From an uncultured Sphingomonadaceae bacterium (GTDB taxonomy: Bacteria; Pseudomonadota; Alphaproteobacteria; Sphingomonadales; Sphingomonadaceae): 64,000 nt of DNA. A program made the position numbers and the translations under genes. Position 1 is the stretch's first letter. Each line of letters opens with the position of its first letter. The notes below the pieces were generated by a model. It was not told the DNA's origin, searched no databases, and saw only the letters and a list, made by a program, of their open reading frames with translations. Shown here piece by piece: positions 50,847 through 59,959 of this stretch. The DNA lies in the NCBI GenBank assembly GCA_938050045.1, contig CALLJS010000012.1:1-64000 (forward strand), given 5' to 3'.

Positions 50847-52274
50847 ATGACCACCCAATATAAAAATTTAATCAATGGCGAAATGATCGCCGCAAATGCA
50901 TGGCTCGATGTTCTAAACCCTGCTAATGAAGAAGTGATGGGCCAAGTCCCCGATGCTAGCGAAGCCGAGCTTAACCAAGCCGTTGCCGCTGCGCGCGCGG
51001 CTTTTCCCAAATGGTCAAAAACCCCGATTGAAGAACGCCGCGCCGTCATCCAAAAAATCTCAGCCGCCATTAAAGAAAATGCGGATGAGCTTTTTCGTTT
51101 GCTCACCACCGAGCAAGGTAAGCCGCACGAACAGGCTAAAGGCGAAATATATGGCGCCGCCGCTATGTCCGCTGCGCAATCGACGCTTAGCCTCGATGAT
51201 GAAATTAACGAAGATAGCGAAACCCGCCTTAGCCGCACGCGCCGTGTCCCTGTTGGTGTGGTTGGCGGCATCGTGCCATGGAATTTTCCAGTGATGATGG
51301 CGGTGCAAAAAATTGCCCCTGCGCTGCTTGCTGGTTGCACCATCGTTTTGAAACCTTCACCCTTTACGCCCGTCACCACATTGCGCATTGCCGAGCTTAT
51401 CAAAGACATTGTCCCTGCTGGCGTGGTCAATATTATCACGGGTGATGACAGCCTTGGGCCGCTCATCACAGCGCACCCAGATATTGATAAAATCACCTTT
51501 ACTGGCAGCACCGCCACGGGCAAGAAAATCATGGAAGGCGCATCCAAAGATTTGAAGCGCATCACGCTGGAACTCGGCGGTAATGATGCCTCTATCGTGC
51601 TGCCCGATGCCAATGTTGAAAAAGTCGCCGAACAATTATTCTGGTCAAGCTTCTCCAACGCGGGGCAAATCTGCGTGGCGGCGAAACGCATCTATATCCA
51701 CGAAGATATTTATGATGAACTTAGTGCTGCGATTGCCGAATATGCCAAAAATGTCAAAGTGGGTGATGGCGCGCAACAAGGCACAGGCGTTGGCCCGATC
51801 CAAAATAAAAAGCAATATGATCGCGTTATCGAATTGGTTCAAGACGCCAAAGATAATGGCTATAAATTCTTAGTCGGCGGCGATCATGATCCCGATGTGC
51901 CAGGATATTATATGCCGATCACGATTATGGATAATCCCCCCGAAGATGCGCGTATCGTGGCCGAGGAACAATTTGGCCCTGTTATGCCGTTGATGAAATT
52001 TAGCAGCGAAGACGAGGTGATTGCGCGGGCCAATGCGTCCGAATATGGTCTAGCGGGCGCGGTATGGACAGCCAACCCCGATAAGGGCGTTGAAATTGCT
52101 GAGCAGCTTGAAACGGGTACGGTTTGGGTCAATGAATATCTGCATCTATCGCCCTTTGCGCCCTTTGGCGGGCATAAACAATCGGGCTTTGGTGCGGAAT
52201 ATGGCCAAGAAGGATTGAGCGAATTTACCTATCCGCAGGTGATTACCGTCAAGAAAGACAATGTGCCAGCTTAA
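50847..52274 (+). CDS. NAD(P)-dependent aldehyde dehydrogenase
   Basis: PWNFPVMMAVQKIAPALLAGCTIVLKPS, TLELGGNDASIVL, NAGQICVAAKRIYI, PFGGHKQSGFGAEYG. Confidence 0.95.
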   Translation: MTTQYKNLINGEMIAANAWLDVLNPANEEVMGQVPDASEAELNQAVAAARAAFPKWSKTPIEERRAVIQKISAAIKENADELFRLLTTEQGKPHEQAKGEIYGAAAMSAAQSTLSLDDEINEDSETRLSRTRRVPVGVVGGIVPWNFPVMMAVQKIAPALLAGCTIVLKPSPFTPVTTLRIAELIKDIVPAGVVNIITGDDSLGPLITAHPDIDKITFTGSTATGKKIMEGASKDLKRITLELGGNDASIVLPDANVEKVAEQLFWSSFSNAGQICVAAKRIYIHEDIYDELSAAIAEYAKNVKVGDGAQQGTGVGPIQNKKQYDRVIELVQDAKDNGYKFLVGGDHDPDVPGYYMPITIMDNPPEDARIVAEEQFGPVMPLMKFSSEDEVIARANASEYGLAGAVWTANPDKGVEIAEQLETGTVWVNEYLHLSPFAPFGGHKQSGFGAEYGQEGLSEFTYPQVITVKKDNVPA

Positions 52275-52298
52275 ATAAGCTATACGCTATAATGATAG

Positions 52299-52330
52299 AA
52301 AAGCCCTGTATGAAAATGTGGGGCTTTTTT
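52299..52330 (+). terminator. Rho-independent terminator after the aldehyde dehydrogenase gene
   Basis: aaagccc...gggcttttttg hairpin plus T-run. Confidence 0.8.
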
Positions 52331-52399
52331 GTTTATAAATCCATTATGTTAAAAAAAATAGGTTTTCTTAACATGTTTTCTTGATATGTTAAAAAAAGA

Positions 52400-53551
52400 A
52401 TGATCTTTAACCATAGATTGCAATTTATGCTAAAACAGACTTATCAAATTCCTGATTTGCCTCCAAAGGGCGAGCTAGAAAGTAAAGCTATTTTGAAGCT
52501 TGCTTCGATTGCACACCGCTTCCTTGCAGAATTAAAAGGTCGAGCCGCTGCAATACCAAATCAAGGTATATTGATAGACACATTATCATTACAAGAAGCA
52601 AAAGCCAGTTCAGAGATTGAAAATATTATCACAACACAAGATGAGATGTTTCAAGCGACCTTATTCCCTGAGAACCCCTCTTCTGCTGCAGCTAAAGAAG
52701 TTTTTTTATACCGAGATGCATTACAAAAAGGGTTAAAAGATTTAAGAGACAAGAAAGGTATATTATCAAATAACGCTATAATATCTATGTTCCAAATTTT
52801 GAAACGTACAGATGGAGGTTTTCGTAGAACATCGGGAACAGCATTAAAAAATGATCAGACTGGTGATATCGTCTATGTGCCTCCGCAAAATGGTAATGAT
52901 ATTATTATGCATATGACAGCATTAGAAGAGTTTATGAATGATGATGATTATAGCGGTTTAGATTTATTAGTTCGAATGGCCATCATTCATCATCAATTCG
53001 AGAGCATCCACCCCTTCCCAGATGGTAATGGAAGATTAGGGCGTATCATCAATGTTCTTTATTTAACTCAACACAGGTTGCTCGACATTCCAATTTTATA
53101 TTTAAGCCGATATATCACGCAAAATAAAAGTCAATATTATCAACTTTTGCAATCTGTTAGAGACACTGGTGAATGGGAACCTTGGATTTTATATATGTTA
53201 GACGCTGTTGCAAATACTTCAGCTCAAACCATTGATTTAGTCAATGGGATAAGAAATTTGATGGCAGAATATAAAGATATTATTCGCAGTAAACATAGTA
53301 AGATATATTCTCAAGATTTACTCAATAACTTATTCAAACACCCTTATACACGTATTGATTATGTGGTGAAGGAAATTGGAGTTTCTCGACAAACAGCTGC
53401 AAATTATTTAGACCAATTGGCAGAAGCAGAATTACTGGTGAAATTTCAATCGGGGCGCAATGTATATTTTGTTAACATGCCTTTGATGGATTTACTTAGA
53501 AAAGGTGAAGTTCAGAGCAACGCGATAGAAAATAAAATTATTACAAATTAA
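52400..53551 (+). CDS. Fic-family protein (predicted AMPylase) with C-terminal winged helix
   Basis: HPFPDGNGRLGRI; N-terminal inhibitory-type motif SSEIEN; C-terminal HTH (DYVVKEIGVSRQTAANYLDQL). Confidence 0.93.
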   Translation: MIFNHRLQFMLKQTYQIPDLPPKGELESKAILKLASIAHRFLAELKGRAAAIPNQGILIDTLSLQEAKASSEIENIITTQDEMFQATLFPENPSSAAAKEVFLYRDALQKGLKDLRDKKGILSNNAIISMFQILKRTDGGFRRTSGTALKNDQTGDIVYVPPQNGNDIIMHMTALEEFMNDDDYSGLDLLVRMAIIHHQFESIHPFPDGNGRLGRIINVLYLTQHRLLDIPILYLSRYITQNKSQYYQLLQSVRDTGEWEPWILYMLDAVANTSAQTIDLVNGIRNLMAEYKDIIRSKHSKIYSQDLLNNLFKHPYTRIDYVVKEIGVSRQTAANYLDQLAEAELLVKFQSGRNVYFVNMPLMDLLRKGEVQSNAIENKIITN

Positions 53552-53588
53552 TTGACTCGCTAGTGTCTTGACGCCCTCTTAGATACAG

Positions 53589-53606
53589 TTTAATCAAGCG
53601 ATTAAA
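53589..53606. promoter_or_regulatory. Putative operator, perfect 7-4-7 palindrome TTTAATC AAGC GATTAAA
   Basis: 19 bp upstream of the thiolase ATG. Confidence 0.65.
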
Positions 53607-53625
53607 TTTATGAAGGAGAAGAATC

Positions 53626-54798
53626 ATGGCAGAAGCCTATATAGTAGATGCAGTGCGCACCGCAGGCGGGCGGCGCGGCGGCAAAGTAGCAGGCGTTCAT
53701 GCCGTAGATTTAGCCGCCGTCACATTAGACGCCATCGCCGATCGTAATGATTTCGATCATAGTGCCATCGAAGATGTTATCACTGGTTGTGTGATGCAGG
53801 GCGGCGAGCAATCGGGCGATGTAGGCCGCAACGCGGTTCTCGCATCTAAACTGCCCGACTCCATCCCCTCTGTATCGATTGACCGTCAATGTGGTTCATC
53901 GCAGCAATCGATTCAATTCGCAGCCCAAGGCGTGATGAGCGGCGTGCAAGACATGGTGCTTGCGCACGGCATTGAGAGCATGACCCGCGTTCCCATGGGC
54001 TCAACGTTCAAATTGTTCAAAGATGCAGGGCTTGGCAATAATAAATCCGAGCGCATGGAAAAAGCCTATCCTGGCGTTCAATTCAGCCAATTTATGGGCG
54101 CAGAAATGATGGTCAAAAAATATGGCCTGACCCGCGAAGATTTGGATGCTTATGCACTTGAAAGCCACAGACGCGCGATTGCTGCAACGCAGAGCGGTGC
54201 ATTTGCCAATGAGATTATCGGCATTGAAGTGGACACACCCGAGGGTAAAATCATCCATAATGTCGATGAAGGCATCAGATTTGATGCTACGATGGAGAGC
54301 ATAGGCGGCGTAAAAATCCTGCAAGAAGGCGGCGCGATTACCGCAGCCAATGCCAGCCAAATTTGCGATGGTTCTTCGGCGGTTTTGGTCTGCAGCAAGC
54401 AAGCGTTAAAAGATCATGGGCTCACGCCGCGTGCGGTTATCCGCAATTTAACCGTCACCGCTGGTGATCCTGTCATCATGCTCGAAGAGCCGCTCTTTGC
54501 GACCAATCGGGCGTTGGAGCGCGCGGGCATGAAAATTGACGATATTGATCTGTATGAAGTCAATGAAGCCTTTGCCCCTGTGCCGTTGGCATGGATGCAA
54601 CATACAGGCGGCGATCACAGCAAATTGAACGTCAATGGCGGGGCTATTTCGTTGGGGCATCCGCTGGGAGCATCGGGCACAAAATTGATGGCGACTTTGC
54701 TCAATGCGATGGAAAATCGCGGGGCTAAATATGGGTTGCAAACCATGTGCGAAGGCGGCGGTCAGGCCAATGTAACGATCATCGAACGGTTAAATTAA
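53626..54798 (+). CDS. Acetyl-CoA acetyltransferase/thiolase
   Basis: SIDRQCGSSQQSIQFA, VNEAFAPVPLAWM, GGAISLGHPLGASGTK, CEGGGQANVTI. Confidence 0.95.
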   Translation: MAEAYIVDAVRTAGGRRGGKVAGVHAVDLAAVTLDAIADRNDFDHSAIEDVITGCVMQGGEQSGDVGRNAVLASKLPDSIPSVSIDRQCGSSQQSIQFAAQGVMSGVQDMVLAHGIESMTRVPMGSTFKLFKDAGLGNNKSERMEKAYPGVQFSQFMGAEMMVKKYGLTREDLDAYALESHRRAIAATQSGAFANEIIGIEVDTPEGKIIHNVDEGIRFDATMESIGGVKILQEGGAITAANASQICDGSSAVLVCSKQALKDHGLTPRAVIRNLTVTAGDPVIMLEEPLFATNRALERAGMKIDDIDLYEVNEAFAPVPLAWMQHTGGDHSKLNVNGGAISLGHPLGASGTKLMATLLNAMENRGAKYGLQTMCEGGGQANVTIIERLN

Positions 54799-54822
54799 TA
54801 GCGATTATAGAAAGCGAATATT

Positions 54823-55605
54823 ATGGAATTAAACGAAAATGTCTCAGCCGTTATAACGGGCGGTGCATCAGGATTAGGCGCAGCTACCGCGCGTTTATTG
54901 GCATCAAAAGGCGTAAAAATATCTTTGTTCGATATGAATAAAGAAAAAGGCGAAGAAACGGCTGCTGAAATTGGCGGCACATTTTGCGAAGTGAATGTCA
55001 CCGATGATGACAGCGTTGATGCAGGTTTTGAAAAGGCGCGCGCGGCGCATGGTCAAGAGAGGATATTGGTAAATTGTGCTGGCATCGGTAATGCGATCAA
55101 AACCGCAAGCCGTTCCAAAGAAGATGGCAGCATCAAACATTTCCCGCTCGATGCATTTAATTTCGTAATCCAAGTTAATTTGGTCGGCACATTTCGTTGC
55201 ATCGCCAAATCCGCCGCAGGCATGTTGACGCTCGACCCGCTGGCCAATGGTGATCGCGGTGCCATGGTCAACACCGCATCGGTAGCCGCCGAAGATGGTC
55301 AAATTGGCCAAGCCGCTTATAGCGCATCAAAGGGCGGTGTCGTTGGAATGACATTGCCAATAGCCCGCGATTTGTCGCGCGAGGGCATAAGAGTGAACAC
55401 CATATTGCCAGGTATTTTTGATACGCCATTGCTCGCGGGTGCGCCGCAGCAGGTGCGCGATGCATTGGGCGCAATGGTGCCACATCCCCCGCGTCTCGGT
55501 GTTCCCGATGAATATGCCAAGCTTGCTCTATGTATGATCGAAACAGGCTATTTTAACGGCGAAGATGTGCGGCTTGATGGCGGCATCAGAATGGCGCCGC
55601 GTTAA
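54823..55605 (+). CDS. Short-chain dehydrogenase/reductase (3-hydroxyacyl-CoA dehydrogenase-like)
   Basis: ITGGASGLGAATARLLASKG, VNTASVAAEDGQIGQAAYSASKGG. Confidence 0.94.
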   Translation: MELNENVSAVITGGASGLGAATARLLASKGVKISLFDMNKEKGEETAAEIGGTFCEVNVTDDDSVDAGFEKARAAHGQERILVNCAGIGNAIKTASRSKEDGSIKHFPLDAFNFVIQVNLVGTFRCIAKSAAGMLTLDPLANGDRGAMVNTASVAAEDGQIGQAAYSASKGGVVGMTLPIARDLSREGIRVNTILPGIFDTPLLAGAPQQVRDALGAMVPHPPRLGVPDEYAKLALCMIETGYFNGEDVRLDGGIRMAPR

Positions 55606-55633
55606 ACCAATGATACGCTAAAAATAAAGGGGC

Positions 55634-56509
55634 ATGACTATGACGGACTTTACCCAAATACGCTATGAGGTGAGCGATGGCGTTGCCACCATAACCATGC
55701 ACCGTCCTGAAAAAATGAACGCCTATACCAATGTGATGATGCGCGAAATATGCCGCGCATTGGATATGGCAGATGCAGATGATGCTATCCGCGCCATCAT
55801 CTTTACGGGGGCAGGTAAAGCCTTTTGTGCAGGCGCAGATTTAACGCCTGATAGCGGACGGAAACCTTTTGCCAATAGCGATCTTGTTGATAGTTACAGC
55901 GATGAACGGGTGCGCGATACGGGCGGTAAAATGACGCTGCGCATGTATGAATGCCATAAACCGATAATTGGCGCGATTAATGGCGCAGCGGTGGGCATTG
56001 GCGCAACGATGCAACTGCCTATGGATATGCGCCTTGCCAGCACAAAAGCGCGGTTTGGCTTTGTGTTTGCGCGGCGCGGAATTGTGCCAGAAGCCGCCTC
56101 TTCATGGTTTTTGCCAAATTTGGTAGGCCGCGCACAGGCGCTTGAATGGTGCATGAGCGGCCGCGTGTTCGATGCCGATGAAGCCTTAGCGGGCGGCCTT
56201 ATCCGCTCTATCCATGAACCCGATGATTTAATGCCCGCAGCTCTAAAATTAGCCCATGAAATTCGCGATAATAGTGCGCCTGTTTCTGTAGCTCTTACCC
56301 GTCATATGATGTGGCGTAATCCGACCGCAGCACACCCAATGGAGGCGCATAAGATTGATAGTCGCGGCATATATACGCGCGCCAAAACCAATGATGCCAA
56401 AGAGGGGATTGCGAGCTTCTTGGAAAAACGCGATGCGCAATATCCCGATACAGTGAGCAAGAACATGCCCGACTTTTTCCCATGGTGGGATGAGGTTGAC
56501 TATGATTGA
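55634..56509 (+). CDS. Enoyl-CoA hydratase family protein
   Basis: FTGAGKAFCAGADLTPD, GAINGAAVGIGATMQLPMDMRLAS. Confidence 0.93.
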   Translation: MTMTDFTQIRYEVSDGVATITMHRPEKMNAYTNVMMREICRALDMADADDAIRAIIFTGAGKAFCAGADLTPDSGRKPFANSDLVDSYSDERVRDTGGKMTLRMYECHKPIIGAINGAAVGIGATMQLPMDMRLASTKARFGFVFARRGIVPEAASSWFLPNLVGRAQALEWCMSGRVFDADEALAGGLIRSIHEPDDLMPAALKLAHEIRDNSAPVSVALTRHMMWRNPTAAHPMEAHKIDSRGIYTRAKTNDAKEGIASFLEKRDAQYPDTVSKNMPDFFPWWDEVDYD

Positions 56510-56569
56510 TGCATCTTTATAGCTAACGCTAGGGCATAGCTAGCATTGGCCAGTTGGGGCATATAAATT

Positions 56570-57193
56570 ATGAATCATATAGATAAATCGGCAGAGGTAA
56601 ATTCAGCAGAATTACAATTATTGGATGCTGCTTCTGAAATCATGCGCAGCGGTGATACTATCGACCTCTCCTTGAGCGAATTATCTGCCAAAGCAGGCCT
56701 TAATAGTGCTTTGGTTAAATATTATTTTGGCAATAAAAATGGTTTGATGCTTGCATTGTTAGAGCGCGATATGAGCCGTATTGTCCACGATTTAGCTGCG
56801 CTTGTAAAAATTAATATGCCCGCCAAGGATAAGGTTGCCCTGCATATCAGCAAAGCGATTGATACCTATTATGACTATCCTTATTTGAACCGCTTACTCA
56901 TGCGGATGGTACGCGATAATCCTGCCAAAGAAGCCAAAAGCATCGCCGAAAAATATCTGATCCCAATTTCAAAATCATACGCCACATTGGTTGACGATGG
57001 CATCACAGAAGGTGTCTTTCTCGACATTGACCCGCAAATGTTTTACTTTACGGTAACGGGTGCGGCAGATCGCTTTTTCTCAGCCCGATTGGTGCTACGC
57101 CATTGCTATGAACAATCCGATATTACCGATAAAATGCGCGATGATTATCGTGAACATACCGTAGGACTTATCATGCGCGGTATATTGCAATAA
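56570..57193 (+). CDS. TetR-family transcriptional regulator
   Basis: LLDAASEIMRSGD...LSELSAKAGLNSALVKYYFGNKNGLMLALLE. Confidence 0.92.
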   Translation: MNHIDKSAEVNSAELQLLDAASEIMRSGDTIDLSLSELSAKAGLNSALVKYYFGNKNGLMLALLERDMSRIVHDLAALVKINMPAKDKVALHISKAIDTYYDYPYLNRLLMRMVRDNPAKEAKSIAEKYLIPISKSYATLVDDGITEGVFLDIDPQMFYFTVTGAADRFFSARLVLRHCYEQSDITDKMRDDYREHTVGLIMRGILQ

Positions 57194-57211
57194 TCTGAAA
57201 ATAGTTCTTAA

Positions 57212-58417
57212 TTACTCAGGCATTTCTAGGCCTAATGCTTCATATATTTCCTTGCTGTCCGCGCCCAATGAAGATGGATCGCCATAGGTTGATGCAGGGG
57301 TTGCGCTATAATGGACGGGATGGCGCATAGACCGAAACGCACCCATGACGTCATTGCCGCGCTCTTGAAAAAAATCAACAGCCGTCAAATGCTCATCCTC
57401 TAATACATCGGCAACGCGGTTATAGCGCATGGCAGGGATATTATTTTCATCCATCAATATCAGCCATTCATCGGTGGTTTTGGTGGCCGTTGATTCTTCG
57501 ATAAGACTATAGAGCGCGCCGATATTTTGGGTGCGATTGCTATAATCGGCAAAGCGCGGATCGCTGAAGATAGCTGGTTTGCCAGCCAGTTCAAAAAAAG
57601 TCTCCCACTGCGCATCGCTATAGGGTACAAGCGCAATATAGCCATCGCTCGTCGGATAGGGTCTGCGGCGCGGATTGATCGAACGGGTATAAGCAAGCTT
57701 ACCATTGCCTGGAATATAAGTCTCACCCCACAGATTTTCTAGCATATTGAACCATGTGAAACATTCAAACATTGGCACTTGGACAAATTGCCCGCCATGG
57801 CCATTTCCCCGCGCTATATAGGCCGCCATAATTGCGTTGGCCGCGAATAGACCGCTAACTTTATCCGCCACCAAAGACGGCGCATAATTGGGCCTCTGTC
57901 CATCGCGCAGTTCCGACAATGCGGCAAAACCCGATGCAGCTTGAATTAAATCATCATAGGCTTGACGTTCCCCATAAGGGCCATCTTTGCCAAAGCCAGC
58001 GGCATGCACATAGATGATGTCGGGGTTAATCGCTTTGACCTCTTCATAGCCCAGCCCCAAACGCTCCATCCCCGCCATACGGACATTGTGAAAAAATATA
58101 TCAGCGCCTTTTAAGAGTTTCACGATTAAAGCTTTGCCTTGATCGCTTTTAAGATTGGCTTTGACCGATTTTTTATTGCGGTTCAGGGCTGCGAATATTG
58201 GCCCTAAATCGCCCGTAGGCGAGTCCCCAGCATAGCGCATCATATCGCCGCTAAATTTGCCATCGCCATTTTCAATTTTGATAACTTCAGCACCAAGATC
58301 GGCCAGATTGAGCGTTGCCATTGGCCCCAAGACCACAGTAGATGCGTCTACGATTTTCAAACCCGTTAATGGCCCGCTTGGTAATCCATCCCATGATAAT
58401 TTTGGCCAGTCGCGCAT
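57212..58417 (-). CDS. CaiB/BaiF-type CoA transferase
   Basis: PLTGLKIVDASTVVLGPMATLNLADLGAEVIKIEN, YDDLIQAASGFAAL. Confidence 0.95.
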   Translation of the reverse strand: MRDWPKLSWDGLPSGPLTGLKIVDASTVVLGPMATLNLADLGAEVIKIENGDGKFSGDMMRYAGDSPTGDLGPIFAALNRNKKSVKANLKSDQGKALIVKLLKGADIFFHNVRMAGMERLGLGYEEVKAINPDIIYVHAAGFGKDGPYGERQAYDDLIQAASGFAALSELRDGQRPNYAPSLVADKVSGLFAANAIMAAYIARGNGHGGQFVQVPMFECFTWFNMLENLWGETYIPGNGKLAYTRSINPRRRPYPTSDGYIALVPYSDAQWETFFELAGKPAIFSDPRFADYSNRTQNIGALYSLIEESTATKTTDEWLILMDENNIPAMRYNRVADVLEDEHLTAVDFFQERGNDVMGAFRSMRHPVHYSATPASTYGDPSSLGADSKEIYEALGLEMPE

Positions 58418-58437
58418 TATATCTCCCTTAATCTATA

Positions 58438-58455
58438 TTTAACTGCACGATTAAG
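58438..58455. promoter_or_regulatory. Putative operator, 7-4-7 palindrome TTTAACT GCAC GATTAAG
   Basis: About 20 bp upstream of the CoA-transferase start. Confidence 0.5.
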
Positions 58456-58468
58456 ATACGAAAAGCAA

Positions 58469-59278
58469 CTATGCTTTCATAGAGCGCGTACCAGCGGCAG
58501 GCGGATCAACCGCACGCCCCGCGAAACATTGCGCAAATCGCATCCAGCGCGTTGCAACATCGCCTTTAACGTTTAGGCCCGTATCGGCAATATTGCGCAC
58601 TTGCGTTACCACTTGGCAAAATTCTTCTGCGAGCCCCTCTATTCGCTCTGCATCGCTTGCTTCGCCATATGTCCATTGCGCACCAGAGGGCGCATCCAGC
58701 ACAAGATAGGGCATAGTATCGGGGATTGTCTCGCGGCGATTTTTGAACGTCCAGCCAAATGTATTCACCCCCAGCACAACAATATTTTTGATCGTATCGG
58801 TGTTCCTACGCTTCACCCCCAGCGCATCATATATCGCCTGCGCATGCGCCCATGTTTCCATTTGCCGCGCGGTAATAGAGGAACGCGCTGACATGCTAGG
58901 CCCAGCCCAAGGCAAGCGCATTTTCGGGTCAACATCGGCGAAAGCTTCGGCAATTTTGGGATAATCTTCATGCCAGCGATTGAGCAATTCTGCACCCGAT
59001 AGCCCGCCCAAATAATCATGCTCAAAATCTGGCAAAGCCCCTTTTTGCAAGCTTTCCCCTACTTTCGCAAAAAATCTCTTAAATTGACTATCATCGCTAT
59101 TTAATGCGCCCGCAAGCGATAAAGCCGCCGCTCCATTCCATATATAAAGATGCCGCAATATCATATCAAATGTCCAGCTTTTGAACCCTGTTTCTTGGGC
59201 AAAATCGCGCGCATGAATTGGCTCTAACAATGTATAAAGCGCATCGCAATCGGCTTTGAAATCATGGGCTTGCTGCAT
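58469..59278 (-). CDS. TIGR03084-like (DinB/maleylpyruvate isomerase-type) metal-binding protein
   Basis: SWTFDMILRHLYIWNGAAALSL, SARSSITARQMETWAHAQAIYDALGV. Confidence 0.82.
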   Translation of the reverse strand: MQQAHDFKADCDALYTLLEPIHARDFAQETGFKSWTFDMILRHLYIWNGAAALSLAGALNSDDSQFKRFFAKVGESLQKGALPDFEHDYLGGLSGAELLNRWHEDYPKIAEAFADVDPKMRLPWAGPSMSARSSITARQMETWAHAQAIYDALGVKRRNTDTIKNIVVLGVNTFGWTFKNRRETIPDTMPYLVLDAPSGAQWTYGEASDAERIEGLAEEFCQVVTQVRNIADTGLNVKGDVATRWMRFAQCFAGRAVDPPAAGTRSMKA

Positions 59279-59368
59279 AATGTCTCTCCTTTTATCTTGG
59301 AGTAGAAATCATCGCTTCATATATCAAGCCATATGTGCATAATACAGCAAAGTGAGGGTTTAATTTCA

Positions 59369-59959
59369 TGGATTATAGATGCGTCGATGTGAGCGACAGC
59401 GATGCAATGGCCAAACCGCTCGATATTGATCTAGGCATATTGATATTAAGCTAAGGAATCGTCAAATACAGGCGCGGCGAATATGATCTGGATGGATCGG
59501 ACAAAGTGATTAGCGTTAATCTTGATAGTTTGATGCATTGCGCGATAGGTTTCAAGGTGGCTCTGACCAAAAATAGTGGTAATTTGATTATCATTAGCGC
59601 GGTTGCCCGATACCACGCGCAAATGGGGACGCCTGCTTATGCGGCATCAAAATTCGCAGCGATCAGCTTGACGCAATCTTTGGCCCAAGGCTGGGCGCGT
59701 GAAGGCATTAGAATGAATGGCATGGCCCCTGGAATGGCATAGCTCCTGGAATGACATGGCCCCTGGAATGGTCGCCACCAAAATGACCAAAGTTATCACC
59801 GAAGACCCCAAAAAATTGGAGGCAACATTACGCTCAATACCCGTATGGCCTCTTGGCACAGTGGATGATATGGCCGACGCAACCTTATTCCTGACATTCG
59901 AAAAGGCGCGCTATATTTGCGGTCAAACTGTTTCAATCGATGGCGGCCTAACGCTCTAA
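59369..59959 (+). pseudogene. Degraded short-chain dehydrogenase/reductase
   Basis: DVSDSDAMAKPLDIDLGILILS*, VISVNLDSLMHCAIGFK, GTPAYAASKFAAISLTQSLAQGWAREGIRMNGMAPGMA*, then frameshifted VATKMTKVITEDPKK...ICGQTVSIDGGLTL. Confidence 0.9.
59719..59769. repeat. 17-bp x3 imperfect tandem repeat inside the SDR pseudogene
   Basis: ggcatggcccctggaat / ggcatagctcctggaat / gacatggcccctggaat. Confidence 0.95.
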
